Source of the DNA: UBA1660 sp964462035
GTDB lineage: Bacteria > Myxococcota_A > Polyangia > Polyangiales > Houyiibacteriaceae
Direction: 5' to 3'
Length of the DNA stretch: 64,000 bases
NCBI GenBank assembly: GCA_964462035.1
Contig: CAYXAP010000044.1
Coordinates: forward strand, 11,012-75,011
The notes below the pieces were generated by a model that had not been told where the DNA came from, did no database searches, and saw only the letters and a list, made by a program, of their open reading frames with translations. Every line of letters begins with the position of its first letter. Position 1 is the stretch's first letter. The translations under genes were made by a program, and so were the position numbers. This document shows, piece by piece, positions 35,273 through 45,291 of the stretch.

Positions 35273-37535
35273 TCGCCCGCACCCGGATCTCGATCGGGTC
35301 GCTTCGCTCGCCGTCGGCGATGGCCACGATGCGGTGCCGTCCAGGGCTCACCCGCCACTCACGACCCACCAGCACGCCGTCCACCTCGAAGCGAGCATGG
35401 GCTTCGACCGGGCCCCGGCGTGCGCGCATGCGCCATGTGGGCGCCGCGTGAGGGTTCACGACCACTTCGTCGCCGTCGCTAGGGAAAGCGAGCTCGAGGC
35501 GATGGCGCCGGCTCTCGGTCGCTCGGATGCGCGTCTCGGCGCGCCGCACCGTCTCGACCCAGCGCGCGTAGCGGGGCGGAAGGTGGGTGACACCCGCGGC
35601 GTCGTGAAAGGGGCAGGTGCCTTCGGGCATCGTGCCCTCGACGAAGCGCTCGGCGACCGGCGCACCGCAGCCGGGCCCAGGGAAGGCGCCGCTGAGTGGA
35701 CACACGTGGTGCGTGACCATCGCCACCGCCGGCGCTTCGACCTCGCCCGGCATCCGAGCGCGGGCGTTCCCCAGGATCGTCGCCGCGACGGGCGCGGCGG
35801 CCTCGAAGCCGGCGACCTCCGCGAGCGCGCCGCCTTCCGGATCGCCCAGCCAGACCACGACCGTGTGCCGCTCGCCGATCGCGCTCGCCCAGGCGTCGTG
35901 CCAGCCGCTGCTGGTGCCGGTCTTGAGCCCGAACCCGCCGCCAGCGAGGTCTTCGAGGTCGGCGCCGAACGCGTCCTTCCGCGCGCGACCGTCGCGGAGG
36001 ACGTCGAGGGTCAGCGCCGCGGCGCCTTCGTCCATCACCACGGGACCGTCATCGCCGTGACCCTTGTCGAAGCGTAGCGCGACCGGCGTCCCACCGCGCG
36101 CGAGCGTCGCGTAGGCACGCGCCAGGTCGACCGGTCGCACGTCCGGTCCGCCGAGCGCGATCGCCGCGCCGTACTCGTGCGCGTCGCCCAAGCCGCGAAT
36201 CCCCAGCGCTCCGAGGCGCTCCACCACGCGCGCGGCGCCGACCCTGCGCGCCGCGTCGATGGCCGCCAGGTTGAGCGAGCTCGCCAGCGCGATCCGGGCG
36301 CGCACCGGCCCACGCTCCCGGCCGTCGTAATCCTCCGCCTCGAAGATGGCACCGTCGCCTCCCACCATCGGGCGCGCGATGTCGTCCAGCACCGTCGCCG
36401 CGGTGCCGCCCTCCTCGAAGAGCAGCTCGTAGACGAAGGGCTTGAGTGACGACCCCGGCTGCCGCGGCGCCCGAAGCAGGTCCAGCGCTCCACCGACTCC
36501 GTGCTGTTCGGCGGCCCCGACATAGGCGAGCACCTCGCCGCTCCGATGGTCGAGCACCATCGCCGCGCCATTGGTCACGCCGCGATCCCCGAGGCTCCGC
36601 ACGGCGGATTGGACCGCTGCGCGGGTCGCTCGCTGCAGCTCGAGGTCGAGGCTGGTCTCGATCGTTCCGCGGCGGCTCGGGTGTCTGCCGCCGCGGTTCG
36701 CCTCCAGCACGCGGTCGACGAAGCGCGGCGCGAACCACGGCCGAGTCGAGTCCGACACGATGTGTGGCCTGGTCGCGAGCGCAGCGTCGTGGGCGGCCTG
36801 GTCGATCGCGCCGGTTGCGAGCATGCGTGCCAGCACCGTGGCGCGCCGACGCATCGCCCGCGGAAGATGACGCCGTGGCTCGGTCGCGCTCGGTGCCTGC
36901 GGCACACCCGCCAAGAGCGCCGCCTCGCTCAGGGTGAGCGCCGAGGCCGGCTTGCCGAAGTAGGCCTCGCTCGCGCGTCCCACGCCCACGATCTCGTCGC
37001 CGAAGGGCACCCGGTTCAGATACTGCTCCAGGATCTCGTCCTTGGTCATCGCGTCCTCGAGCGCGAGCGCCCGGAGGATCTCGAGCGGCTTGTCCCAGAG
37101 CCCATGGGGCCGGCCGTAGACGAGCTTCACCGTCTGCTGGGTGATCGTGGACGCGCCGCTGAGCCGACGGTTCGGCAAAGCCCACGCCAGGGCGGCTCGC
37201 GCGCTGGCGCCGAGATCGACACCCTCGTGCTCGCGGAAGTCGCTGTCCTCGATGGCGACGAAGGCCTCGATGAGGTTCGGCGAGATGTCGTCGAGCTCCA
37301 CCCAGCGCCGGTCCTCGCCGTCGGGCCGCGTGAGCCGCAGTGGTCGTCCCTCCCGGTCGACCACCGAGACCCCGTCGCGGTACTGCACGAAGCGCGCGCG
37401 GTCGATCAGCCGGGGCTTCACCAGTGGCCAGCCGATCGCCGCGGCGATCACCACCGGCAAGAGGATCTTCAGGCCCCGGACCGTGATCCGCCCGAGGGCT
37501 CGGCCGACACGCCGGAGCCGCGAGCCCTCGCTCAC
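35262..37535 (-). CDS. pbpC: Penicillin-binding protein 1C
   Basis: A 757-residue bifunctional peptidoglycan enzyme of the PBP1C group. A single transmembrane helix (residues 22-40) is followed by the GT51 glycosyltransferase domain with catalytic Glu96 in AFVAIEDSDFREHEGVD and GASTITQQTVKLVYG. The transpeptidase domain shows the SxxK serine (Ser362 in GSSLKPFVYE), an SSLN motif and KTGTSS. The C-terminal PBP1C domain has VCPLSGAFPGPGC and CPFHDA, with cysteines that may pair. Its ATG overlaps the stop of the alpha-2-macroglobulin-like gene, the conserved PbpC-macroglobulin partnership in many bacteria. It acts at the cytoplasmic membrane facing the periplasm. Confidence 0.95.
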   Translation of the reverse strand: MSEGSRLRRVGRALGRITVRGLKILLPVVIAAAIGWPLVKPRLIDRARFVQYRDGVSVVDREGRPLRLTRPDGEDRRWVELDDISPNLIEAFVAIEDSDFREHEGVDLGASARAALAWALPNRRLSGASTITQQTVKLVYGRPHGLWDKPLEILRALALEDAMTKDEILEQYLNRVPFGDEIVGVGRASEAYFGKPASALTLSEAALLAGVPQAPSATEPRRHLPRAMRRRATVLARMLATGAIDQAAHDAALATRPHIVSDSTRPWFAPRFVDRVLEANRGGRHPSRRGTIETSLDLELQRATRAAVQSAVRSLGDRGVTNGAAMVLDHRSGEVLAYVGAAEQHGVGGALDLLRAPRQPGSSLKPFVYELLFEEGGTAATVLDDIARPMVGGDGAIFEAEDYDGRERGPVRARIALASSLNLAAIDAARRVGAARVVERLGALGIRGLGDAHEYGAAIALGGPDVRPVDLARAYATLARGGTPVALRFDKGHGDDGPVVMDEGAAALTLDVLRDGRARKDAFGADLEDLAGGGFGLKTGTSSGWHDAWASAIGERHTVVVWLGDPEGGALAEVAGFEAAAPVAATILGNARARMPGEVEAPAVAMVTHHVCPLSGAFPGPGCGAPVAERFVEGTMPEGTCPFHDAAGVTHLPPRYARWVETVRRAETRIRATESRRHRLELAFPSDGDEVVVNPHAAPTWRMRARRGPVEAHARFEVDGVLVGREWRVSPGRHRIVAIADGERSDPIEIRVRAISS

Positions 37536-40500
37536 TCGGCCTCCCCGCTCACGACTCGGAGGGTGAAGAGCGACGAGTGGCCTCCGAACTCATCGTCACG
37601 CGCGGAGTCGATCTGAGCGGGCGGGATCCGGAACTCGCCCGGCGTCGTCGCACGAATCGCGTAGGTGACCTCCTGCAGCCCCACCGGCAGCCCCTCGAAG
37701 TAGGTCAGGGCCACGTTCTGCTCGAGCTCTCGATGGACGATCGCGTTGGCGGTCCGCGCCGCGTGCCGACCGCGTGGATCCATCACCTCGTCCTCCGGAC
37801 CCATGCCGAGGAGCGCGCGCAGCGCCTGAGCCGGTGCCGTGTCGAAGGCGCCGTCGACGGCGGTGAAGCCAGCGCCGAGCGGATCCGCGAGCCGCACGTT
37901 GGCGGGCGCCGAGAGCTCGGTGTGCATGAAGAGCCGCACCCGGATCGTGTCGCCGAGCCGAACCGCGTCGCCGCTGGTCAGCTCTCGCCCGTCGGCCCGC
38001 TCGTAGCGGCGGTGGAGGCTCACGCCCCGACCACGCGCGGTTCGCTCCTCGAAGCCGAGCGGCTCGGTCCACTCGGCCTCGATGGTGTAGAAGGTCGGGC
38101 CTTCGCCGCCTCCGGCGAAGCCGAGCTCGGACGCCGAGGCCAGCCGCTCGACCGGGAGCTGGTAGCTCGCCAACGCCGTCGATCCGACCTCGCGAGCGCC
38201 GAGCGCTTCGCCGTCCAGCGTCGGCAGGGCGACCCCGCCGTTCGTCCGCTGGAAGAGGCTCGCGTAGGCCACCAACGCCCGGGCGGCCGCGATGCGTTCG
38301 ATGGGGCTCGCCCAGGGCGCGACCGGCGCGCAGCTCTCGTTCTCGCAGTGGCCGCTCGGCGCGAGGAGCTCGCTCGCCAAGGGGGACGCGTGGCGGTGCC
38401 CGACGTCGGTGCGGCTCGCCGCTTCGACCAGCGCGCCCCGCTCCCACGCGCTCGTCGGCGCGGACGCCACCGCGTACGGAAGCGTCGGGTCCCGCTCTTC
38501 GGCCCGCGCGAGCTCGGCTGCCTCGATGACCAGGGTCTCCCGCCGGTCGTCGTCCTCGTCCATGGCGAGCGCGAGGTGGCCGCGGCCGGCATAGCCCAGC
38601 CCGTCCCGGCGCTCGAAGGCGCCGTCGACCATCTCCGGGAGCTCGCGGCCGCCTTCCCGTAGCACGTGTAGCGCGTAGGCCTCGGCGTCGTTGGTGCTCA
38701 CGCCATAGGCCGAGCCGAAGGCCGCTCGGCGGCTGATGTCTTCCAGCCAGTCGAGCCCCTGGGTTCGCGCCGAGGTGGGGACGCGAAGACCGGCGTCGGC
38801 CGCGAGGACGAGCGCGTGGACCGCGGTGGTCCCCTCCACGGGCGTCGACCAGCCGTTGCTGTCGTAGCGGCCGAAGCCCCCTTGGTAGTTCTGGTGCTCG
38901 AGGAGCGCGTCGATGGCGAGCTGCGCACGGGCACGGAGCTCCTCGACGTCGAGGTCCAGGTCGACCCCTTCCTGCAGCTGGAGCTGACTGATGGTGACGA
39001 TGGCGCGGGCCGCGCGATGTTCGAGGTCGTTCCAGCCACCGAGCCCTTCGTCGATCAGGCGGGCACCGAGGAAGGGGTGCGAGGCGACGATGAGGCGCGC
39101 CCGCCCGATCGCGCCCTCCGGGAAGCGCAGGCCGATCGGAGCGCGTGATTCACTGGCCCCACCCACGGCGCCGAAGGCGTGGCGACGGTTCCATCGCGCG
39201 GCCGGCGCGATCGGGAGCGTTCGCCCGACGCGCTGGGTGCCTTCGCGCGTGCGTGCCTCCAGGAACACGGGTAGCTCGCGGCGACCGCCTTCGGCCACTG
39301 CGACCTGACGGACCACGCGGCGCTCGCGACCCGGGTGTAGGTAGATTCGCTCTTCGCTCGTCTCGTCGCCGATCGTCGTGCGCAGGAGAACCGAGTGCCC
39401 TTCGTCGCTCGTGTTCGTCAGGAAGAACGCCGCTTCGAAGGCGTCGCCCTCCGTCGCGAAGGTCGGCAGCGCCTCGCGAGCCACCACCGCTCGCTTGGCG
39501 ACGAGCTGCGCGGTCGCCGAGCCGCTCGCTCCGTGCGCGTCGATCGCCACGGCGAGGATGCGGTACTCGGTGTCGCGGTCGGGCAGGGTGAAGGTCGCCT
39601 GCGCGTTGCCTTCGCCGTCCGTCTCGAGGTGCGGTGCCCAGAGCGGGGTCGCGATCGACACCGGCTCGGTCGGGCGCAGCGCGCGCTCGGCGCTGCCGCC
39701 GCCGTCACCGCCCGCGCGCTCTTCTGGGGGCGCGACTCGCGAGGCGAGCACCCGGCGGATGTCTTCCCACGCGAACGCGGCACCCTGCGATGGATAGAGC
39801 GCTTCGGTCGGGTTGGGCGTGCGCCACCAGCGGGTCAGCCGGAGGATCCCCTCGTCGACCGCCCAGAGCACGACCTCCGAATCGCGGTCGGCGTGGACGC
39901 GGACCGTGACCTCGTCTCCCGGGTTCGCGTCCTCGGGCGCTTCGACGCTCACGTCGATGGCGGCCTCCTCCGGGCGCGCCTGGATCGAGGCCATGCCGAA
40001 GCGCAGGTCGGGGCCGAGCAGGTCCATCTGCTCGCCGGGCGGAGCGAGCCGCGGTCGGACGAGCGCTACCGAGACATAGGCGTTCGGGATCATCGCCTCG
40101 GTCACCGGGACCCGCACGACGTGCCCGCCGCTGCCCACCCGCTCGCGCGAGCGATGGATGATCCCGTCGCGCTCGACGGAGACCAGCACCTCCGCCTCGG
40201 GCCAGGGCGACTCGATCGCGAGCTCGGCGGTCTCGCCGACCTGATAGCGCGGGCGCTTCGGGGTCAGGGCGATGCGGGTCCCGGCGGGGTCTCGGTCCGG
40301 CGCTTCGTCCGGACCGGCGACGTAGAGCCGGCGGGAAGCGACCGCGCGGCGGCCCTCGTCGTCGACGACCGTGGCCTCGATGAGGTAGGTGCCTGCGCGT
40401 TCCGGCACGTACTCGCAGCTGACGAGGCTCTCGCCCGCGCTCTGCAGGGTGCACTGGTGAACCTCCTCGCGGCGGTGTTGCTGTCGGGCTTGGTACCGGC

Positions 40501-43453
40501 CCGAGGACCACTGCCACCAGTCGTGCCAGCCCTCGCGGTAGAACGCGACGTCGACCGTTCGTCCGGCCACGGGAGCGTCGTCGGGGTCGACCACGGCCAC
40601 CGCGGCGCGCAGGCCTTCGCAGTCGTCGCCGGTGCAGTGCGCCACCCACTGCGGTCCGCGCTCGAGGCCGACCTCGAAGGCTGCGGGGTGGACCGTGACC
40701 GTGCGGTGTGCCGCCGTCGACTGACCGCTTCGATCACGTGCCTCGGCTTCGAAGACGATCTGGTGCCTGACGGTGGCTTCGAGGCCTTCGCTGAGGGTCA
40801 GCCGCGCTCGTCCGTTCGCGTCGAGTCGGCCGCTCTCGGCCACCAGCGTCTGTCCGTCGACGTGGTGGCCGGCGGGGCCGAAGGTGAGCTCACGCCAGCG
40901 ACCAGCGTGGGGAGCGGCGCGCTCGCGAATCAGCGAGTGACGGAGCTCGCCATTCGCCAGCGGTGCGCCGAAGAGGTAGCGAGCGTCCACGCGCGCCATG
41001 AGCGGGTCGCCGGCGATCACTCGCTGCGGCAGGCCGACGTCGACCCGGAAGCTCGGATCGCGGAACTGAGCCACCCGGAAGCGCGCGGACGCGAGCAGGA
41101 CCTCGGCGGCCGACTCTCCGTCGGCGCTCTCGTCGTCGGCGCTCTCGTCGTCGGCGCTCTCGCCGTCCTCGCTCTCTGCCGATCCGCGGGGCCGAACCAC
41201 TACGACCTCCTTGCCACCGAAGGACATCGAGCCGGGGAGGGTGAAGCTCGCGCTGGCGCTGCCCCACCGATTGGTCGTCACGCTGGCTTCGAGGTCGGGC
41301 ACGACCGCGCCCGGCGACTGGACCCGGACGACGAGCGGCATCTCGGCGACCGCGTCATGGCCTTCGCGCTCGTGGACGCCGATCCGGACGTGGAGCTCGC
41401 TCCCGGGTCGGTAGGCGCCGCGATCGGTGAAGACGTCGACCAGCGGTAGCTCGTCGTCGGTCTCCGCGCGGGCGACCGCGACGTTCATGTGGGCCGGTCC
41501 GACGACGGAGCCTCGCTCGAGGACGACCACCGAGCGGTCGTCCTCGTGCCGAACCAGCACCGCCTGGCGGAGCTGCGTGCGGTCTTCGTCAGTCGGGATC
41601 CATGCGCCCCCGTCCGCGTCGGTGGTGGCCGAGCCGAGCACGTTGCCTTCGTCGTCGGCCAGCGCGACGTGGGCTCCGCGTACCGGGGTCGCGTCGTGCA
41701 TCCGGCTGACCCACACGAGCGCGCCTTCGCGAGTCACGCGGACGGTCGCTGCGAGGTTGGTGCGCTGTGCGAAGAGCGCCCGGGTGCCGGTCGCCTCGTG
41801 CTCGCCCGGGCGGAAGCCGACCACGGCCATGGCCGGCCCTTCGCCCTGGGTCTTGGCCCAGGCGTACCTCCCTTCGCCCCAGCGGTTGGCGCGCGCGTCC
41901 GGGATCAGCTGCTGGAGCGGCACGTGTCGATCGGGCCGGAAGGCGACGAAGGTCGCCGGGTCGAGCGCGGCCTGCAGCGCCTGGGCGTCCGAGCTCGCGT
42001 CGCAGCAAGGCACTGCCCGCTGGAGGAGCGCCCCCTTGCCCGTGGCGATGCCTCGCAGTCGAAGCACTCCGGGGTCGTCGCGTTCGAACGCCAGGCGACC
42101 CTCGGGGGCCTCGATCTGCGGACGATGGCCGCGGCTGCGTACCGCGAGCGGCCCGAAGTCGGCCAGGCGCTCACCGGCCGCCGTGGTCATCGGCGGCAAG
42201 CGCACCTCGTAGACCTGATCGGCCGCCCACTCCCCGGTGATGATCACCAATCGGGTGCTGCCTTCGGTGAAGCCCGCCTGCATCCGCGGGAGCGCGGGCC
42301 GGATGCGGATGCCGCGCAGCGCTCGTGCGTCGAGGTTCTCGGTCGCGAGGATGCGGAGCTCCGGTCCGATGTCGACGACGCGCCCCGGCGTCGCACCATG
42401 GTCGCAGGACCCGGTGCGCGCCGCGTCGGCTCGGCAGCCGACGCCTTCGATGTGAGGCCGCGGCTGCACCGTGTAGCGGGCGACCGCCGGCGTGGCGCCG
42501 GCCCAGCGAGTCCAGCGCGGCGAGAGGGCCACACCGATCTGAGCACCGGGCTCGAGTGTCCGGCCGGGGATCAGGTCCAACCGGTAGCGCGATTGCTCCC
42601 AGCCCCGATCGACGATGCGGAAGGGCACGGCCCGTGCGCCACCACCGATCTCGTACGCCATCACGTCGCCGTTCAGCTCCCCAGCGCCCACGTGGTTGTC
42701 GAAGTAGAGCGGCAGCGGCGAGCCCGCGCCCACGCGCTGGCCGCCGCTCGCCATCAGGTGCGGCGTTCCGTCGAACACGACCACTCGCTCGGTCTGCTCA
42801 CCGAGCGCCTCTCCGTCGACGGCTCGGAGCGTCGGCGACACGCGGAGGGTGGCCTCTTCCACGCCGCTCCAGGTGCTCGGATCGGCGTGGAAGATCAGCC
42901 GCGAGCGGCTGCTCCATCGGGCCGTGCCGCGGACGATGCCGCCGCTCCGGAGTCGGAGCGTGACCGGCGGGTTCGTGACGACCGGACCCACCTCGGTCGC
43001 GTCGACCATCGGTCGGTTGAAGACCAGATGGAGCGGCTCGTGATGCTGGAGCCGCGTGGCACCGACGCTCGGCTGCGTGAGGGCGAGCCGCTCCGGACCG
43101 TCGGCGGCGAGCAGCGGCGCGAGCGGGGTCGCCGACCGGAGGTCCGCCTCGACCGGCGGAAAGACGGCCACGTTCGAGAGCAACACCGGCGGCAGCACCT
43201 CCAGCGTCGCGGCTTCGAGCGGTTCCTCGTCCGGCTTCGCGAAGACCATCAGGAGCAGCGGCGCCCCCAGCAGCAGCCCGACGAACGCATAGGTCCAGCG
43301 CTTTCGGCGGACCTCTTTGGGGGCCACCGGCCTACTTCGGTACGGCCCATCGCCTACCCTCGGTCGAGCCCGGCGGCCGTCCCAACGCTCCTTCAGGCGA
43401 GCAAAGCGGTCACGAATCGATCCACGGCGAGAGTCCCGAGAGGCCATGGCCAC
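37532..43453 (-). CDS. Alpha-2-macroglobulin-like protein without thioester motif
   Basis: A 1973-residue protein of the bacterial alpha-2-macroglobulin family, which traps or inhibits foreign proteases. The N-terminus is a membrane anchor (helix about residues 52-70 after a basic segment) rather than a lipoprotein signal. MG-type beta domains fill residues 90-1250. The region normally carrying the CxEQ thioester reads LGGWNDLEHRAARAI, with no Cys or Gln, so covalent trapping is not expected. Alpha/alpha-toroid-like segments follow (HQNYQGGFGRYDSNGWSTP). A low-complexity DDESA repeat lies near the middle. It is coupled to pbpC, suggesting joint cell-wall defence or repair. Confidence 0.9.
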   Translation of the reverse strand: MAMASRDSRRGSIRDRFARLKERWDGRRARPRVGDGPYRSRPVAPKEVRRKRWTYAFVGLLLGAPLLLMVFAKPDEEPLEAATLEVLPPVLLSNVAVFPPVEADLRSATPLAPLLAADGPERLALTQPSVGATRLQHHEPLHLVFNRPMVDATEVGPVVTNPPVTLRLRSGGIVRGTARWSSRSRLIFHADPSTWSGVEEATLRVSPTLRAVDGEALGEQTERVVVFDGTPHLMASGGQRVGAGSPLPLYFDNHVGAGELNGDVMAYEIGGGARAVPFRIVDRGWEQSRYRLDLIPGRTLEPGAQIGVALSPRWTRWAGATPAVARYTVQPRPHIEGVGCRADAARTGSCDHGATPGRVVDIGPELRILATENLDARALRGIRIRPALPRMQAGFTEGSTRLVIITGEWAADQVYEVRLPPMTTAAGERLADFGPLAVRSRGHRPQIEAPEGRLAFERDDPGVLRLRGIATGKGALLQRAVPCCDASSDAQALQAALDPATFVAFRPDRHVPLQQLIPDARANRWGEGRYAWAKTQGEGPAMAVVGFRPGEHEATGTRALFAQRTNLAATVRVTREGALVWVSRMHDATPVRGAHVALADDEGNVLGSATTDADGGAWIPTDEDRTQLRQAVLVRHEDDRSVVVLERGSVVGPAHMNVAVARAETDDELPLVDVFTDRGAYRPGSELHVRIGVHEREGHDAVAEMPLVVRVQSPGAVVPDLEASVTTNRWGSASASFTLPGSMSFGGKEVVVVRPRGSAESEDGESADDESADDESADGESAAEVLLASARFRVAQFRDPSFRVDVGLPQRVIAGDPLMARVDARYLFGAPLANGELRHSLIRERAAPHAGRWRELTFGPAGHHVDGQTLVAESGRLDANGRARLTLSEGLEATVRHQIVFEAEARDRSGQSTAAHRTVTVHPAAFEVGLERGPQWVAHCTGDDCEGLRAAVAVVDPDDAPVAGRTVDVAFYREGWHDWWQWSSGRYQARQQHRREEVHQCTLQSAGESLVSCEYVPERAGTYLIEATVVDDEGRRAVASRRLYVAGPDEAPDRDPAGTRIALTPKRPRYQVGETAELAIESPWPEAEVLVSVERDGIIHRSRERVGSGGHVVRVPVTEAMIPNAYVSVALVRPRLAPPGEQMDLLGPDLRFGMASIQARPEEAAIDVSVEAPEDANPGDEVTVRVHADRDSEVVLWAVDEGILRLTRWWRTPNPTEALYPSQGAAFAWEDIRRVLASRVAPPEERAGGDGGGSAERALRPTEPVSIATPLWAPHLETDGEGNAQATFTLPDRDTEYRILAVAIDAHGASGSATAQLVAKRAVVAREALPTFATEGDAFEAAFFLTNTSDEGHSVLLRTTIGDETSEERIYLHPGRERRVVRQVAVAEGGRRELPVFLEARTREGTQRVGRTLPIAPAARWNRRHAFGAVGGASESRAPIGLRFPEGAIGRARLIVASHPFLGARLIDEGLGGWNDLEHRAARAIVTISQLQLQEGVDLDLDVEELRARAQLAIDALLEHQNYQGGFGRYDSNGWSTPVEGTTAVHALVLAADAGLRVPTSARTQGLDWLEDISRRAAFGSAYGVSTNDAEAYALHVLREGGRELPEMVDGAFERRDGLGYAGRGHLALAMDEDDDRRETLVIEAAELARAEERDPTLPYAVASAPTSAWERGALVEAASRTDVGHRHASPLASELLAPSGHCENESCAPVAPWASPIERIAAARALVAYASLFQRTNGGVALPTLDGEALGAREVGSTALASYQLPVERLASASELGFAGGGEGPTFYTIEAEWTEPLGFEERTARGRGVSLHRRYERADGRELTSGDAVRLGDTIRVRLFMHTELSAPANVRLADPLGAGFTAVDGAFDTAPAQALRALLGMGPEDEVMDPRGRHAARTANAIVHRELEQNVALTYFEGLPVGLQEVTYAIRATTPGEFRIPPAQIDSARDDEFGGHSSLFTLRVVSGEAE
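41121..41165 (-). repeat. Three 15-bp repeats encoding DESAD-type units
   Basis: Units of TCGGCGCTCTCGTCG on the plus strand occur at 41121, 41136 and 41151 (the third with one change). They encode an acidic DDESA spacer inside the macroglobulin-like protein. Confidence 0.85.
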
Positions 43454-43603
43454 GCAGTGAGCAACCCCCGCGCCGCACCATCGCGATCAATGATCTCGGC
43501 CCCTTACATCCCCCCACACCCCGGCGACGTGCCCTCTCACCCACACCCTCGCGTCCCCGGACACACAGGGCTGGGGAACGACGAGCTCCGCCGCCGGTGC
43601 TAT

Positions 43604-43609
43604 GGGAGG
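43604..43609 (+). promoter_or_regulatory. Ribosome binding site deciding the trmO start
   Basis: GGGAGG with 4 bases before ATG 43614 is a strong Shine-Dalgarno match. It excludes the in-frame ATG at 43602, which overlaps it. Confidence 0.7.
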
Positions 43610-43613
43610 CGTG

Positions 43614-44381
43614 ATGAGCGACGCGATCGCGATGGTGCCGATCGGGGTGGCGCGGACGCCCTTCGACGCGAAGGCGGAGGCACCACGACAGCCGCGGGCG
43701 GCCGAGGGCGTCGAGGGTCGGATCGAGCTCTTCGAGGGGCACCATTTCGAGGACGCGCTCGAGGGGATCGAGGAGTGGGACCACCTCTGGGTGATCTTCC
43801 TCTTCGACCGCGCCGAAGGGTGGAAGCCGAAGGTCCAGCCGCCACGCTCCGCTCGCAAGCGGGGGCTCTTCGGGACCCGTGCGCCGCGCCGCCCGAATCC
43901 CATCGGCCTCAGCGTGGTGCGGCTCCGATCGGTCGAGGGGTTGACCCTCCACGTCGCCGACGTCGACCTGCTCGACGGCACACCCATCCTCGACATCAAG
44001 CCCTACGTCCCCTGGTGCGACGCGATCCCCGACGCCAGCCAGGGCTGGCTCGAGCGGCCCGACGACCCGGGGCCGCGTTGGACGGTCACCTTCGCGCCTC
44101 TCGCCGAAGAGCAGCTCGTGTTCCTGGCCGCCGAGGGCATCGATCTCCGCGACCGCATCGCCGACCACCTCTCGCTCGGTCCACACCCGCACGCCTATCG
44201 ACGCATCAAGAAGCGCGGGGACGGCTACCTCCTCAAGGTCACCGAGTGGCGCGCTCATTTCCAGATCGACGGCGACCACGTCCGGGTGCGGCGCCTCGAG
44301 AGTGGCTATCGCCGGAAGGACCGACCCCCGCTCCACCAGCGCTTCACGGCCGCCTTCGAGCCTCCCGCCGAATCGGTGTAA
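43614..44381 (+). CDS. trmO: tRNA (t6A37) N6-methyltransferase TrmO (TsaA/YaeB family)
   Basis: A 255-residue protein of the TsaA/TrmO family, which uses S-adenosylmethionine to methylate N6-threonylcarbamoyladenosine at position 37 of tRNA. The single-sheeted barrel signature is clear: MVPIGVARTPFD, LFEGHHFEDALEGIEEWDHLWVIFLFDR, KRGLFGTRAPRRPNPIGLSVVRL and LLDGTPILDIKPYVPWCD. The C-terminal 100 residues extend beyond the SAM domain, as in other TrmO proteins. The start at 43614 rests on the strong ribosome site. The gene sits 11 bases before the dehalogenase gene and may share its transcript. Confidence 0.92.
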   Translation: MSDAIAMVPIGVARTPFDAKAEAPRQPRAAEGVEGRIELFEGHHFEDALEGIEEWDHLWVIFLFDRAEGWKPKVQPPRSARKRGLFGTRAPRRPNPIGLSVVRLRSVEGLTLHVADVDLLDGTPILDIKPYVPWCDAIPDASQGWLERPDDPGPRWTVTFAPLAEEQLVFLAAEGIDLRDRIADHLSLGPHPHAYRRIKKRGDGYLLKVTEWRAHFQIDGDHVRVRRLESGYRRKDRPPLHQRFTAAFEPPAESV

Positions 44382-44391
44382 CGTCCGCGTC

Positions 44392-45291
44392 ATGACCATC
44401 GAGGCCTTCCGCACCCCCGACGACGCGTTCGAGAACCTCCCGGGCTATGGCTTCAAGCCCAGCTACGTGGAGGACCTCCCCGGCTACGAGGGGCTGCGCA
44501 TGCACTACCTCGACGAGGGCCCGAAGGATGGCGAGGTCGTGCTCTGCCTCCACGGCGAGCCGAGCTGGTCGTACCTCTACCGAAAGATGATCCCGGTCTT
44601 CACGGCCGCGGGCTACCGCGTGGTCGCGCCGGACTTCTTCGGCTTCGGCCGCTCCGACAAGCCGGTCGACGACGCGGTCTACAGCTACGGCTTCCACCGG
44701 GGCTCGCTGTTGCGATTCCTCGACCACGTCGGCCTCAACCGCTTCACGTTGGTCTGCCAGGACTGGGGCGGCATCCTCGGGCTCTCGCTGCCGGTCGATC
44801 GACCTGACGCGATCACGCGCCTGATCGTGATGAACACCGCGATCCCCACCGGCGAGATCAATCCGGGCAAGGGCTTCCTCGCCTGGCGCGACTTCGTGGC
44901 CAACCAGCCTGACTTCGACGTGGTCTCGCTCATGAAGCGCGGGACCCCGGGCCTCACCGACGCCGAAGCCGCAGCCTACGGCGCGCCTTTCGATGGCCCT
45001 CGCTCGAAGGCGGGCGTCCGCACCTTCCCCGCGCTGGTCCCCATCACCACCGACATGCCCGGTGCCGACACCGGCAAGAAGGCCCTCGAGTTCTGGGCGA
45101 ACGAATGGAGTGGCCCGACCTTCATGGCCGTGGGCATGCAGGACCCGGTGCTCGGGCCGCCGGCGATGAAGCTCCTGCGCGGCCAGATCCGTGGCTGCCC
45201 CGCGCCGCTCGAGATCGAGGACGCCGGTCACTTCGTTCAGGAGCGCGGCGACATCGTCGCTACCGCCGCGCTGGAGCACTTCGGCGGATGA
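44392..45291 (+). CDS. Haloalkane dehalogenase (DhlA-type, HLD-I)
   Basis: A 299-residue alpha/beta hydrolase that cleaves carbon-halogen bonds. The motif spacing mirrors Xanthobacter DhlA: HGEPSWSYLYR (residues 54-64), nucleophile Asp124 with halide-binding Trp125 (VCQDWGG), a second Trp at 165 (GFLAWRDF), acid Asp251 (GMQDPVLGP) and catalytic His280 (DAGHFVQE). The protein is cytoplasmic. The native substrate in soil bacteria may be a natural halide or unknown. Its stop overlaps the start of a membrane protein gene (ATGA), so three genes are translationally coupled. Related epoxide hydrolases have a different Trp/Tyr pattern, so dehalogenase is the better call. Confidence 0.88.
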   Translation: MTIEAFRTPDDAFENLPGYGFKPSYVEDLPGYEGLRMHYLDEGPKDGEVVLCLHGEPSWSYLYRKMIPVFTAAGYRVVAPDFFGFGRSDKPVDDAVYSYGFHRGSLLRFLDHVGLNRFTLVCQDWGGILGLSLPVDRPDAITRLIVMNTAIPTGEINPGKGFLAWRDFVANQPDFDVVSLMKRGTPGLTDAEAAAYGAPFDGPRSKAGVRTFPALVPITTDMPGADTGKKALEFWANEWSGPTFMAVGMQDPVLGPPAMKLLRGQIRGCPAPLEIEDAGHFVQERGDIVATAALEHFGG

